Shown: positions 1 to 9,688 of the stretch, one piece after another
Numbering within the stretch: position 1 is the stretch's first letter
Layout: each line of letters starts with the position of its first letter
Source of the DNA: an uncultured Gemmiger sp.
GTDB lineage: Bacteria > Bacillota > Clostridia > Oscillospirales > Ruminococcaceae
Direction of reading: 5' to 3'
Assembly: GCA_944386225.1 (NCBI GenBank)
Contig: CALXAH010000004.1
Span: 62,001-126,000 of the forward strand
DNA length: 64,000 nt
Made by a program: the position numbers and the translations under genes
Notes under the pieces: model-generated
What the model was told of the DNA's origin: nothing
The model's input: only the letters and a program-made list of their open reading frames with translations
Database searches by the model: none

Positions 1-3000
1 TCTTTCAGCAGCCGGTGCACCGCTTCGGTGACCGCCGGCGCCCGGAAGAAGGCGGTGATGAACTTGGCGCTGCCGTCCGGCTCGTCGCCGCCGGAGAAGC
101 CGCCCGGCAGCATCACGATCTGGCTGCCGTCGATGGCCTTGACCAGCGCCTCGCAGCTTTCGGCCACGGCGGCGGGGGTCAGGTTGTTGATCACCAGCAC
201 CTGCGGATCGGCCCCCGCCTGACGGAACGCCCGGGCGGTGTCGTACTCGCAGTTGGTGCCCGGGAATACCGGGATGATCACCTTGGGCCGGGCCACGCCT
301 GCTTTCGGCGCGCGGCGGCTTTCCGGCTTGTAGTCGATGACCGGGGCCTCGCCGGGGTTCGTGCCGCGATAGGGCATCACCGGCTCCAGCTTGCCTTCCC
401 AGACCTCCTGCACGGCGGCCAGATCCACCAGCTCGTTCTGGGTGCGGAAGGTGTAATCCCCGGTGGTCACGCCCAGCACCGCGCCCAGCGGCTGCTCGTC
501 CTCCATCTCCAGCACAAAGCTGCCGTAGGCCGGGCGGAACAGGCTGTCCACCTCCACGCCGCTGGACAGGGCAAAGCCGATGCGGTTGCCCAGACCCATC
601 TTGAACAGGCACTCGGCCACGCAGCCGTAGCCCGGGGTGGCGCAGGCCAGCACCTTGCCGGAGGCGATCAGCCCCTGCACGATGGCGTACAGGGCTTTCA
701 GGCTGTCCGCGTCGGGCACAAGGCCGTTGTATTTGGGCTGCAGCAGCATCACCTTGCTGCCGGGCAGCTTGAATTCGGGGCTGATGATGCGGCGGGTGTC
801 CCCGATGGCGGCGGCAAAGCTTACCAGCGTGGGGGGCACGTCCAGCTTTTCAAAGCTGCCGGACATGCTGTCCTTGCCGCCGATGGCCGCGAGACCCAGG
901 TCCATCTGGGCGCCCAGCGCGCCCAGCAGGGCGGCCAGCGGCTTGCCCCAGCGGGTGGGCTCCGCGCCCAGACGCTCGAAGTATTCCTGGAAGGTCAGGT
1001 AGGCGGCCTGATGGTCAAAACCGGTGGCCACCAGACGGCTCACGCTCTCCACCACCGACAGATAGGCGCCCCGGTAGGGATCCTGCTCCATCAGGTAGGG
1101 GTTGAAGCCCCAGGCCATGCCGCTGCAGGTGGTGGTCTCCCCGTCCACCGGCAGCTTGGCCACCATGGCCTGCGCCGGGGTCAGCTGGGTGCGCCCGCCA
1201 AAGGGCATCAGCACGGTGGCCGCGCCGATGGTGGAGTCAAACCGCTCGGAAAGACCTTTCTTGCTGCAGACGTTCAGATCGCCGGCCAGCGCCTTGAACC
1301 GCTCGCTCAAGGTGTTGCCCTGCCAGACGCGGGCGTACTGGCCCGCCGCCGTCACATGGGCCGCGGCGTGCTTCTCCGCGCCGTTGGAGTTCAGGAACTC
1401 CCGGCTGATGTCCACGATGGTGGCGCCGTTCCAGGTCATGGTCAGGCGGGGGGCTTCGGTGACGGTGGCCACCACGGTGGCTTCCAGGTTCTCACTGTTG
1501 GCCAGCCGGATGAACTCCTCCACATCGCCCGGGGCCAGCACCACGGCCATGCGTTCCTGGCTTTCGGAGATGGCCAGCTCGGTGCCGTCCAGACCGTCGT
1601 ACTTGCGGGGCACCGCGTTCAGGTCGATGGAAAGGCCGTCGGCCAGCTCGCCGATGGCCACGCTCACGCCGCCCGCGCCGAAATCGTTGCAGCGCTTGAT
1701 CAGGCGGGTGGCCCGGGGATCCCGGAACAGCCGCTGCAGCTTGCGCTCCACCGGGGCGTTGCCCTTCTGCACCTCGGCGCCGCAGGTCTCCAGGCTTTCC
1801 AGCTTGTGTGCCTTGCTGGAACCGGTGGCACCGCCGCAGCCGTCACGGCCGGTGCGGCCGCCCAGAAGCACCACGATGTCGCCAGGGGCGGGCACCTCGC
1901 GGCGCACGTTGGCCGCCGGGGCCGCGCCCACCACCGCGCCGATCTCCAGGCGCTTGGCCACATAGCCCGGGTGGTACAGCTCGTCCACCTGGCCGGTGGC
2001 CAGGCCGATCTGGTTGCCGTAGCTGGAATAGCCCGCCGCCGCGGTGGTCACCAGCTTGCGCTGGGGCAGCTTGCCGGGCAGGGTCTCGCTCACCGGTACC
2101 AGCGGGTCGCCCGCGCCGGTCACACGCATGGCCTGGTACACATAGCTGCGGCCGGACAGCGGATCCCGGATGGCGCCGCCGATGCAGGTGGCCGCGCCGC
2201 CGAAGGGCTCGATCTCGGTGGGATGGTTGTGGGTCTCGTTCTTGAACAGGAACAGCCAGTCCTGCTCTTCCCCGTCCACGTCACAGGTGATCTTGACGGT
2301 GCAGGCGTTGATCTCGTCGGATTCGTCCAGATTCTTCAGGATGCCCCGCTTCTTCAGCGCCTTGGCCCCGATGGTGGCCAGGTCCATCAGGCAGACCGGC
2401 TTCGGGGTGCGCCCGGCGTATACCTCCGCCCGCAGATCCTCGTACCGGTCCCAGGCGGCGGCTACGGCGGGCTCGTCAAATTCGGCTTTGTCCAGAATGG
2501 TGCCGAAGGTGGTGTGGCGGCAGTGATCGGACCAGTAGGTGTCGATCATGCGAATTTCGGTGATGGTGGGGTCCCGCTGCTCGCTGCGGAAATACTGCTG
2601 GCAGAACGCGATGTCCCCCTGGTCCATGGCCAGGCCCTTTTCGGCCACAAAGGCCGCCAGACCCGCCTCGTCCAGCTGGTTGAAGCCGGTCAGGGTCTCC
2701 ACGGTGGTGGGGATGGGGTACTCCACCGCCAGGGTGTCCTTTTCCTCGAGAGAGGCCAGACGGGCCTCCACCGGGTTGATAACGTATTTCTCGATGGCGG
2801 CCAGCGCCTCGTCGGTGATGGTGCCGGTCAGCAGATAGACCCGGGCGGTGCGCACGGCGGGCCGCTCGCCCTGGCTGATCAGCTGGATACACTCGCTGGC
2901 GGAATCCGCCCGCTGGTCAAACTGGCCGGGCAGATACTCCACCGCAAACACCCGGTCGGCGGCGGGCAGCTGGTCGTAGGTCACATCCACCGGCGGTTCG

Positions 3001-3182
3001 CTGAACACGGTGGGCAGGCAGGCGTCAAACAGTTCCCGGCTGATGCCCTCCACGTCGTACCGGTTCAGCAGCCGCAGGCCGGTCAGGCCCTGGATGCCCA
3101 CCAGGCCGGTCAGCTCGTTCAGAAGGCCCTGGGCCTCCCCGTCAAAACCGGGCTTTTTTTCCACATATACGCGATATACCAT
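1..3182 (-). CDS. purL: Phosphoribosylformylglycinamidine synthase (FGAM synthase), 3' end outside window
   Basis: Fourth step of de novo purine synthesis: FGAR plus glutamine and ATP give FGAM. About 1060 residues are visible of a family usually near 1250, so this is the single-chain form (PurS-like, two synthetase halves, glutaminase). The motif WSDHCRHTTF lies near residue 212 and NETHNHPTE near 313. A Gly-rich loop GGRTGRDGCGG follows, and the glutaminase domain begins near 970 (FPGTNCEYDTA, then LPGGFSGGDEPDG). The window ends before the GxCNGxQ segment, so the catalytic cysteine is not visible. The ATG is 13 bases downstream of the purD stop, with a GGGGGAG Shine-Dalgarno sequence lying between. 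Last visible gene of the purine operon. Confidence 0.97.
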   Translation of the reverse strand, partial: MVYRVYVEKKPGFDGEAQGLLNELTGLVGIQGLTGLRLLNRYDVEGISRELFDACLPTVFSEPPVDVTYDQLPAADRVFAVEYLPGQFDQRADSASECIQLISQGERPAVRTARVYLLTGTITDEALAAIEKYVINPVEARLASLEEKDTLAVEYPIPTTVETLTGFNQLDEAGLAAFVAEKGLAMDQGDIAFCQQYFRSEQRDPTITEIRMIDTYWSDHCRHTTFGTILDKAEFDEPAVAAAWDRYEDLRAEVYAGRTPKPVCLMDLATIGAKALKKRGILKNLDESDEINACTVKITCDVDGEEQDWLFLFKNETHNHPTEIEPFGGAATCIGGAIRDPLSGRSYVYQAMRVTGAGDPLVPVSETLPGKLPQRKLVTTAAAGYSSYGNQIGLATGQVDELYHPGYVAKRLEIGAVVGAAPAANVRREVPAPGDIVVLLGGRTGRDGCGGATGSSKAHKLESLETCGAEVQKGNAPVERKLQRLFRDPRATRLIKRCNDFGAGGVSVAIGELADGLSIDLNAVPRKYDGLDGTELAISESQERMAVVLAPGDVEEFIRLANSENLEATVVATVTEAPRLTMTWNGATIVDISREFLNSNGAEKHAAAHVTAAGQYARVWQGNTLSERFKALAGDLNVCSKKGLSERFDSTIGAATVLMPFGGRTQLTPAQAMVAKLPVDGETTTCSGMAWGFNPYLMEQDPYRGAYLSVVESVSRLVATGFDHQAAYLTFQEYFERLGAEPTRWGKPLAALLGALGAQMDLGLAAIGGKDSMSGSFEKLDVPPTLVSFAAAIGDTRRIISPEFKLPGSKVMLLQPKYNGLVPDADSLKALYAIVQGLIASGKVLACATPGYGCVAECLFKMGLGNRIGFALSSGVEVDSLFRPAYGSFVLEMEDEQPLGAVLGVTTGDYTFRTQNELVDLAAVQEVWEGKLEPVMPYRGTNPGEAPVIDYKPESRRAPKAGVARPKVIIPVFPGTNCEYDTARAFRQAGADPQVLVINNLTPAAVAESCEALVKAIDGSQIVMLPGGFSGGDEPDGSAKFITAFFRAPAVTEAVHRLLK

Positions 3183-3194
3183 GGGTACTCCCCC

Positions 3195-4496
3195 TTATTT
3201 GTTTTGCTCGGCCAGGGCGGCAAGGGCCCGGCGGCCGATGTCGGTGCGCTTGTGCGCCCCCTCGAACCGGATGCAGTCGGCGGCGGCGTAGGCTTTGGCC
3301 AGCGCCGCGGGCAGGTCGGCCGCCGTGGCGGTGACACCCAGCACCCGGCCCCCGGCAGTCACCAGACCGCCGTCTTTGGCCGCGGTGCCCGCGTGGTACA
3401 CCACCGCATCGCTGCCCGCCAGCTGGCCGTTTTCCGCCAGGCCCTCGATGGGCAGGCCCTTGGGGTAGCTCTGGGGATAGCCGCCGCTGGCCAGAATCAC
3501 GCAGGCGGCCGCGCCGGTGTCAAACTCCACCGGGGTGTCGGCCAGGGTGCCGTTTGTGCAGGCCAGCATGATGGTCAGCAGGTCGCTGTGCAGCAGCGGC
3601 AGCACCACCTGGGTCTCCGGGTCGCCGAAGCGGCAGTTGTATTCGATCACCTTGGGCCCGTCCGGGGTGAGCATCAGGCCGAAGTACAGACAGCCCTTGA
3701 AGGGGCAGCCCTCCGCCTGCATGGCCCGCACCGTGGGCAGGAAGATCTCCTCCATGCACCGCTCGGCCACCGCCGGGGTGTAGAAGGGGTTCGGGGCGAT
3801 GGTGCCCATGCCGCCGGTGTTCAGGCCCTCGTCGTTATCCAGCGCCCGCTTGTGGTCCATGCTGGAAACCATGGGCTTGACCGTTTCGCCGTCGCAGAAG
3901 GCCAGCACGCTGACCTCCGGCCCGGTGAGGAACTCCTCCACCACCACCCGGGTGCCGGAGGCGCCGAACACCTTTTCCTCCATCATCTCGTGGAGGGCTT
4001 CTTTGGCGGCGGCCTCGTCGGGGCAGATCAGCACGCCCTTGCCCAGGGCCAGCCCGTCGGCCTTGATGACCACCGGGTACTTGCCCTTTTCCTGGATGTA
4101 GGCCAGGGCGGCGGCGGGCTCGGTAAACACCGCGTAATCGGCGGTGGGGATGCCGTACTGCTTCATCAGGTTTTTGCTGAACACCTTGCTGGCCTCGATG
4201 CGGGCCGCGGCGGCGCTGGGGCCAAAGGCCGGGATGCCCGCTTCGGCCAGCCGGTCCACCAACCCTAAGGCCAGCGGATCGTCCGGGGCCACCACCACAT
4301 AGTCAAAGGCTTCTTCTTTGGCAAAGGCCGTCATGGCGTCCAGATCGGTGGCGGGAATCGCCCGGCAGACAAAGCCGTCGGCGGCAATGCCGCCGTTGCC
4401 CGGCGCGGCCCACAGCTCGGTGGCTGCGGGGCTTTTGCGCAGCGCGCGCAGGATGGCGTGTTCCCGCCCGCCGCCGCCTACTACGAGAATTTTCAT
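3195..4496 (-). CDS. purD: Phosphoribosylamine-glycine ligase (GAR synthetase)
   Basis: Couples glycine to phosphoribosylamine using ATP, the second step of purine synthesis. The 433-residue product has the usual length for PurD. It opens with the nucleotide-fold signature VGGGGREHAI and carries ATP-grasp segments (VVIKADGLALGKGV near residue 140, then VVVEEFLTGPEVS). Metal-site residues lie in YNCRFGDPE near 285. An upstream in-frame ATG at 4538 exists, but the start at 4496 aligns with the family N-terminus. Lies between the AICAR transformylase and purL on the same strand. Confidence 0.97.
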   Translation of the reverse strand: MKILVVGGGGREHAILRALRKSPAATELWAAPGNGGIAADGFVCRAIPATDLDAMTAFAKEEAFDYVVVAPDDPLALGLVDRLAEAGIPAFGPSAAAARIEASKVFSKNLMKQYGIPTADYAVFTEPAAALAYIQEKGKYPVVIKADGLALGKGVLICPDEAAAKEALHEMMEEKVFGASGTRVVVEEFLTGPEVSVLAFCDGETVKPMVSSMDHKRALDNDEGLNTGGMGTIAPNPFYTPAVAERCMEEIFLPTVRAMQAEGCPFKGCLYFGLMLTPDGPKVIEYNCRFGDPETQVVLPLLHSDLLTIMLACTNGTLADTPVEFDTGAAACVILASGGYPQSYPKGLPIEGLAENGQLAGSDAVVYHAGTAAKDGGLVTAGGRVLGVTATAADLPAALAKAYAAADCIRFEGAHKRTDIGRRALAALAEQNK

Positions 4497-4580
4497 AGCG
4501 TGAATGCTCCCCTTTCCGTTGGGCTGAGAAACCGCCAAAGCCCCGGGCGCGAAAACTCGTGCCGGGGCGGCGGTAGCTGA

Positions 4581-5753
4581 TTAGTGGTGGAACAGCCGCA
4601 GGCCGCAGAAGGCCATGGCGATGCCGTACTTGTTGCAGGTGTCGATGACCTGCTGATCCCGGATGGAGCCGCCGGGCTCCACGATGGCGGTCACGCCGCT
4701 GCGGCGGGCCCGTTCAATGTTGTCGCCGAAGGGGAAGAACGCGTCGCTGCCCAGGCACACGCCGGTGACCTTGGCCAGCCATTCCTTTTTCTCGGCGGCG
4801 GTCAGGGGCTCGGGCCGGGTGGTGAAGGTCTCGGCCCACACGTCCTCACCGATCACGTCCTCGTACTCGTCGGAGATGTACACGTCGATGGCGTTGTCCC
4901 GGTTGGGGCGGCTCACATCCTCGCGGAAGGGCAGGGCCAGCACCTTGGGATGGTGGCGCAGCTGCCAGATGTCCGCCTTGTTGCCCGCCAGACGGGTGCA
5001 GTGGATGCGGCTCTGCTGGCCGGCGCCCACGCCGATCACCTGTCCGCCCTGGGCGTAGCAGACCGAGTTGGACTGGGTGTATTTCAGGGTGATCAGGCAG
5101 AGCACCAGATCCCGCTTCTGCTCCTCGGTGAGGGTCTTGTTCTCGGTGACCAGGTTCTCCAGCATACCCTCGTTGATGACCAGGTCATTGCGGCCCTGCT
5201 CGAAGGTCACGCCGAACACCTGCTTGCGCTCGATGGGCGCGGGCTGGTAATTCGGGTCGATCTGCAGGATGTTGTAGCCGCCCTTGCGCTTGGATTTCAG
5301 GATGGCCAGCGCCTCGGGGGTGTAGCCGGGGGCGATGATGCCGTCGGTCACCTCATGCTGGATCACCCTGGCGGTGGACTCATCGCACTCGTCGGAGAGG
5401 GCGATCCAGTCACCGAAGCTGCTCATGCGGTCGGCGCCGCGGGCCCGGGCGTAGGCACAGGCCAGGGGGGACAGCTCCAGCCCCTCGCAGAAGTACATCT
5501 TTTTCAGGGTATCGTCCAGGGGCAGGCCGTAGGCCGCGCCCGCCGGGGACACATGCTTGAAGCTGGCGGCGGCGGGCAGATTTCCGGCGGCCCGCAGCTC
5601 CTTGACCAGCTGCCAGGAGTTCAGCGCGTCCAGCAGGTTGATGTAGCCGGGTTTGCCGTTCAGCACGGTAATGGGCAGCTCGCCCTGCTCCATGAACACC
5701 CGGGCGGGTTTCTGGTTCGGGTTGCAGCCGTATTTCAGTTCCATTTCGGTCAC
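4581..5753 (-). CDS. Stand-alone AICAR transformylase (PurH C-terminal domain only)
   Basis: Transfers the formyl group of 10-formyl-THF to AICAR, the ninth step of purine synthesis. The 390-residue protein covers only the transformylase part of PurH. It begins at MELKYGCNPNQKPA, the usual start of that domain, and contains SFKHVSPAGAA near residue 64 with the Lys-His pair expected at the active site. CYAQGGQVIGVGAGQQSR lies near 235-252. The N-terminal IMP cyclohydrolase domain is absent; the next gene upstream in the operon supplies that activity. The called start is a GTG with GGGGG eight bases before it; an in-frame ATG three codons later (5744) is also possible. Confidence 0.93.
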   Translation of the reverse strand: MTEMELKYGCNPNQKPARVFMEQGELPITVLNGKPGYINLLDALNSWQLVKELRAAGNLPAAASFKHVSPAGAAYGLPLDDTLKKMYFCEGLELSPLACAYARARGADRMSSFGDWIALSDECDESTARVIQHEVTDGIIAPGYTPEALAILKSKRKGGYNILQIDPNYQPAPIERKQVFGVTFEQGRNDLVINEGMLENLVTENKTLTEEQKRDLVLCLITLKYTQSNSVCYAQGGQVIGVGAGQQSRIHCTRLAGNKADIWQLRHHPKVLALPFREDVSRPNRDNAIDVYISDEYEDVIGEDVWAETFTTRPEPLTAAEKKEWLAKVTGVCLGSDAFFPFGDNIERARRSGVTAIVEPGGSIRDQQVIDTCNKYGIAMAFCGLRLFHH

Positions 5754-5769
5754 GATGTCTACCCCCTTC

Positions 5770-6516
5770 TTATTCCTCGGCCCCGGCTTCGTCCACCGGG
5801 TCGTATTTGTTGATGATCACGTCTTCGGTCTCCTGGGTGGCCAGGTCGATGGCCCGTACAAACAGGCTGACCTTGTTGTCCTCGTTCAGGGCCGACCAGA
5901 TATCCACCGCGAAGTCCTCGGCCTCCTCCGGCACGCTTACCCGCTCCGGCTCGCCCTCAAAGCTGGGGATGGGGCTGCCGTCGCACTTGTAGGTGTGGAT
6001 GAAATGACCCTCCCCGGCCACCGGCTGGGGATACTCGAAGAAGTACCGGCGGCAGCTTTCGCCGTTGCCGTCGGCGCTTTTCAGGATGGACAGCTTGTAG
6101 GCGCATTCGCCGCCGGTCACCTCCACCACGCCGCTGATGCGGGGGGTCCAGTTGGGGCCGTCCGGCTCAAAGGTGCGGGTGCGCAGCGCGTCCTCAAAGC
6201 TGCCGCCCGCCGCCAGGAAGTCATACACCGTGTCGGTCTGGTCGCCGTTGGTGGCGATGGTCACGTCGCCCCAGGTGCGCACCGGGTTGTAGATGATCAG
6301 GCTGGGATCCTCCAGCTTGGCCGGGTCGGCAGCCTTGGTGCAGATGCCGTCCAGTTCGGGCAGCGGATCAAAGATACGATTGCGGCTGTTGGCGCTGCGG
6401 CCCATGATAAAGTAGGCGATCAGGGCCTTTTTGCCGCTGGGGGCCAGCCCCAGCACGATGCCCCGGCCCGGATAGGCGTTCTCCCGCAGCAGGGCGTACA
6501 GATCCATCTTTTCCAT
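5770..6516 (-). CDS. purO: IMP cyclohydrolase, PurO-like
   Basis: Predicted to close FAICAR to IMP, the last step of the pathway. The 248-residue protein resembles the archaeal PurO-type family rather than the PurH N-terminal domain. It has GRGIVLGLAPSGK near residue 19, MGRSANSRNR near 39, and a TNGDQTD stretch near 89 matching the TNG(S/D)xTD segment of PurO. It sits directly upstream of a transformylase that lacks its own cyclohydrolase domain, so the pair replaces bifunctional PurH. AGGGAG precedes the ATG. The family call is from motif memory; the function follows from operon context. Confidence 0.85.
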   Translation of the reverse strand: MEKMDLYALLRENAYPGRGIVLGLAPSGKKALIAYFIMGRSANSRNRIFDPLPELDGICTKAADPAKLEDPSLIIYNPVRTWGDVTIATNGDQTDTVYDFLAAGGSFEDALRTRTFEPDGPNWTPRISGVVEVTGGECAYKLSILKSADGNGESCRRYFFEYPQPVAGEGHFIHTYKCDGSPIPSFEGEPERVSVPEEAEDFAVDIWSALNEDNKVSLFVRAIDLATQETEDVIINKYDPVDEAGAEE

Positions 6517-6564
6517 CGTCGGCTCCCTTTCTTACGGCGGATGCCGTATACAAACTGTATAATT

Positions 6565-7161
6565 TTACTTATCGTATTCTTTGCAGAGCATCTCCACGGC
6601 GGCGGGCAGCAGCTTCCATTCGGCCTGCTCCATCACCCGCTTCTGCAGGATCTCCGGGGTGTCGCCGGGCTCAACATCCACCGCCTTCTGCAGCAGGATG
6701 CGGCCGCCGTCGCACACCTCGTTCACCAGATGCACCGTGGCGCCGGTCACCTTGACCCCTTTGGCCAGGGCGGCCTCGTGTACCCGCAGGCCGTAGAACC
6801 CCTCGCCGCAGAAGCTGGGGATCAGGCTGGGATGCACGTTCACGATCCGGTCCGGATAGGCCGCAATGACCGACGGCCCCAGGATCGACAGAAAGCCCGC
6901 CAGCACCACCAGCTGGATGCCGTGGCTCTGCAGGGTGTCCAGCAGGGCCGCGTCAAAGGCCTCGGCGCTGGGATAGTCCCGGCGGCTGACCACCGCGCTC
7001 TCCACACCGGCTTTGGCGGCCCGTTCCAGGGCGTAGACCCCGGGTTTCGAGGCCACCACCAGGCTTACCTGCCCGTGGGGGATGGCCCCGGCGGCCTGGG
7101 CGTCCAGAATGGCCTGCAGGTTGGTGCCGCCGCCGGATACCAGAACCGCTACCTTCAGCAT
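6565..7161 (-). CDS. purN: Phosphoribosylglycinamide formyltransferase
   Basis: Formylates GAR with 10-formyl-THF, the third step of purine synthesis. The 198-residue length is typical. The N-terminus has the VSGGGTNLQAI folate/ribonucleotide signature. The catalytic Asn-His-Asp set is visible as NVHPSLIPSF near residue 108 and the HLVNEVCDGG region near 139-148. Its ATG overlaps the purM stop by seven bases, so the two are probably translationally coupled. Confidence 0.97.
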   Translation of the reverse strand: MLKVAVLVSGGGTNLQAILDAQAAGAIPHGQVSLVVASKPGVYALERAAKAGVESAVVSRRDYPSAEAFDAALLDTLQSHGIQLVVLAGFLSILGPSVIAAYPDRIVNVHPSLIPSFCGEGFYGLRVHEAALAKGVKVTGATVHLVNEVCDGGRILLQKAVDVEPGDTPEILQKRVMEQAEWKLLPAAVEMLCKEYDK

Positions 7162-8198
7162 AGCTCCACCCCGCTGCCGGCGGCGATCTCGCCCAGTTTC
7201 CAGGCGCCGGGCTCGCCGTTCTCATGCAGCACGGCCAGGGCCTTGTCCGCGTCGGCGGCGGCCACGGTCAGCACCATGCCCACGCCCATGTTGAAGGTGT
7301 TGAACATATCCCGCTCGGGGATGTTGCCCACCTTGGCGATCAGATCAAACAGGGCCGGGGTGCGCACGTCCGCCTTGCGGATGCGGGCGCAGCAGCCCTC
7401 TTTCAGGCTGCGGGGAATGTTCTCGTAGAAGCCGCCGCCGGTGATGTGGCTCACGCCCTTCACCGTCACCTGCTCCATCAGGGCCAGCACCGGCTTCACA
7501 TAGATGCGGGTGGGCTCCAGAAGGGCCTCGCCCAGGGGACGGCCCAGCTCCCCGGTGTAGCGGGTGAGCACGTCGGGGTCATGCTCCAGATCAAACACCC
7601 GGCGCACCAGCGAGAACCCGTTGGAGTGCACGCCGGAGCTGGGCAGGGCGATCAGCACGTCGCCGGGGGTCATGGTGCTGTTGTCCAGCAGGCGGCTTTT
7701 GTCCACCGCGCCCACGGTAAAGCCCGCCAGGTCGTACTCGTCCTCCGGGTAGAAGCCGGGCATCTCGGCGGTCTCGCCGCCCACCAGGGCGCAGCCGGCC
7801 TGCACGCAGCCCTCGGCCACACCGGCCACCAGCTGGGCGATCTTCTCCGGCACGTTCTTGCCGCAGGCAATGTAGTCCAGGAAGATCAGGGGCTTGGCGC
7901 CCGCGCAGATCACGTCGTTCACGCACATGGCCACGCAGTCGATGCCCACGGTGTCGTGCTTGTCCATCATAAAGGCCAGCTTCAGCTTGGTGCCCACCCC
8001 GTCGGTGCCGCTGATCAGCACGGGATGGGGCATGTTGGTGCAGTCCAGTTCAAACAGGCCGCCGAAGCCGCCCAGGCCGCCGATGCAGCCGGGGGTCAGG
8101 GTGCGGGCCACGTGCTGGCGCATCAGTTCCACCGCCTTGTAGCCGGCGGTGATGTCCACGCCGGCAGCGGCGTAGCTGGCGGAATAGCTTTTTTCCAT
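7155..8198 (-). CDS. purM: Phosphoribosylformylglycinamidine cyclo-ligase (AIR synthetase)
   Basis: ATP-dependent closure of FGAM to AIR, the fifth pathway step. The start at 8198 (MEKSYSASYAAAGVDI) is preceded by GGAG. A longer reading from a TTG at 8222 would overlap purF and lacks a good ribosome site. The product of 347 residues has the PurM core: YAAAGVDITAG at the N-terminus, SGTDGVGTK near residue 62, a long DxVAMCVNDVxCxGA segment near 90, and GGETAEMPGFY near 140. Lies between purF and purN on the same strand. Confidence 0.97.
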   Translation of the reverse strand: MEKSYSASYAAAGVDITAGYKAVELMRQHVARTLTPGCIGGLGGFGGLFELDCTNMPHPVLISGTDGVGTKLKLAFMMDKHDTVGIDCVAMCVNDVICAGAKPLIFLDYIACGKNVPEKIAQLVAGVAEGCVQAGCALVGGETAEMPGFYPEDEYDLAGFTVGAVDKSRLLDNSTMTPGDVLIALPSSGVHSNGFSLVRRVFDLEHDPDVLTRYTGELGRPLGEALLEPTRIYVKPVLALMEQVTVKGVSHITGGGFYENIPRSLKEGCCARIRKADVRTPALFDLIAKVGNIPERDMFNTFNMGVGMVLTVAAADADKALAVLHENGEPGAWKLGEIAAGSGVELC

Positions 8199-8214
8199 GA
8201 CGATGGCTCCTTTA

Positions 8215-9654
8215 TCAGTCAATGCTTTCGGAAAATTTCTTCTCGAACTTGCTCTTTTCGGTCACGACAGGGGTTTCGGCAGGGTAGTTGCCGCAGAAAC
8301 AGCCGGTGCACAGGCCCAGGTTGCAGCCCTCGGCGATCTTCTTGACCCCCTCCAGGCTCAGGAAACCGAGGCTGTCCACCCCCAGGATCTCCCGCATCTC
8401 CTCCAGCGTGTGGTTGGCGGCAATCAGGTTTTCCCGGCTGTCCACGTCCACGCCGAAGTAGCAGGGGTACAGAAATTCCGGCGCGCTGGACAGGAAATGT
8501 ACCTGGGTGGCCCCGGCCTCCCGCAGCAGCTGCACGATCTGGCGGCTGGTGGTGCCCCGCACGATGGAGTCGTCCACCAGCACCACCCGCTTGCCCCGCA
8601 CGGTGTCCGCGATGGGGTTCAGCTTGATGCGCACGGTGTTCTCCCGCTGCTTCTGGTTGGGCTGGATAAAGGTGCGGCCGATGTACTTGTTCTTCAAAAA
8701 GCCGATGCCGTAGGGGATGCCGCTCTGCTGGGAGTAGCCCAGCGCCGCGTCCAGGCCGGAATCCGGCACGCCGATGACCACGTCCGCCTGCACCGGATGC
8801 TCCAGCGCCAGGAAAGCGCCGGCCCGGCGGCGGGCCCGGTGCACCGAGGCCCCGTCGATGACCGAGTCGGGGCGGGCGATGTAGACAAACTCAAAGGCGC
8901 ACAGGCTGGTGGGCTGGCCGCAGTGGGTGCGGATGGAACGCATGCCGTTCTCGTCAAAGATCACGATCTCGCCGGGTTCCACGTCCCGCACGAACTCGCC
9001 GCCGGCGGCGCTGATGGCGCAGCTTTCGCTGGCGATGATGTCGCTGCCCCCCAGCTTGCCGATGCACAGCGGGCGGAATCCGTGGGGATCCCGGGCGGCG
9101 ATCAGCTTGCGGGGGCTCATGATGACCAGGCTGTAGGCCCCTTTCAGCAGGGGCATGCTCTTTTCCACCGCTTCCTCGATGCTGTGGGTCTCCAGCCGCT
9201 GGCGGGTGATGGTGTAGGCGATCACCTCGGTGTCGCTGGTGGAATGGAAGATACCGCCGCCCAGCTCGATGTCCCGGCGCAGCTCATAGGAGTTGGTCAG
9301 GTTGCCGTTGTGGGCCAGCGCCATGGCGCCCTTGATGTGACGGATCACAAAGGGCTGGGCGTTGGCGCGCAGCGGGGTGCCGGTGGTGGCGTAGCGGCAG
9401 TGGCCGATGCACATCTGGCCCCGGGGCATGGTCTCCAGCACCTGCTTGGTGAACACCTCGTTCACCAGGCCCAGCTCCCGGCGCTTGTAGATCACGCCGT
9501 CGTCGTTCACGGCCATGCCGCAGCTTTCCTGGCCCCGGTGCTGCAGCGCGTACAGGCCGTAGTAGGTGGTGGCCACCACGTCCTGATCCTCGTCCCGGCG
9601 GTAGATGCCGAACACGCCGCACTCTTCATGCAGTTTTGCGTCGATTGTTTCCAT
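8215..9654 (-). CDS. purF: Amidophosphoribosyltransferase
   Basis: Commits PRPP to purine synthesis by displacing pyrophosphate with ammonia from glutamine. The 479-residue product begins with an 11-residue propeptide followed by Cys12 (ECGVFGIY), the N-terminal nucleophile after processing. RGQESCGM near 40 belongs to the glutaminase domain. The PRPP loop VVLVDDSIVRGTTS lies near 357-370. Cysteines in FLYPCYFGVD and GLCTGCFCGNYP suggest the Bacillus-type oxygen-sensitive [4Fe-4S] form, fitting an anaerobe. Confidence 0.97.
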   Translation of the reverse strand: METIDAKLHEECGVFGIYRRDEDQDVVATTYYGLYALQHRGQESCGMAVNDDGVIYKRRELGLVNEVFTKQVLETMPRGQMCIGHCRYATTGTPLRANAQPFVIRHIKGAMALAHNGNLTNSYELRRDIELGGGIFHSTSDTEVIAYTITRQRLETHSIEEAVEKSMPLLKGAYSLVIMSPRKLIAARDPHGFRPLCIGKLGGSDIIASESCAISAAGGEFVRDVEPGEIVIFDENGMRSIRTHCGQPTSLCAFEFVYIARPDSVIDGASVHRARRRAGAFLALEHPVQADVVIGVPDSGLDAALGYSQQSGIPYGIGFLKNKYIGRTFIQPNQKQRENTVRIKLNPIADTVRGKRVVLVDDSIVRGTTSRQIVQLLREAGATQVHFLSSAPEFLYPCYFGVDVDSRENLIAANHTLEEMREILGVDSLGFLSLEGVKKIAEGCNLGLCTGCFCGNYPAETPVVTEKSKFEKKFSESID

Positions 9655-9688
9655 TGGTTTCCCTTTCCCTCAAGCAGAATACGGCGGA

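Noticed and set aside
15..4268. 1417-codon open frame on the plus strand opposite purL and purD
   Set aside because: Antisense shadow: GC-rich codon use leaves few stops on the opposite strand. The minus-strand genes match known families along their whole length.
8199..8222. TTG start for purM overlapping the purF stop
   Set aside because: The ATG at 8198 has a good GGAG site and fits the family N-terminus.
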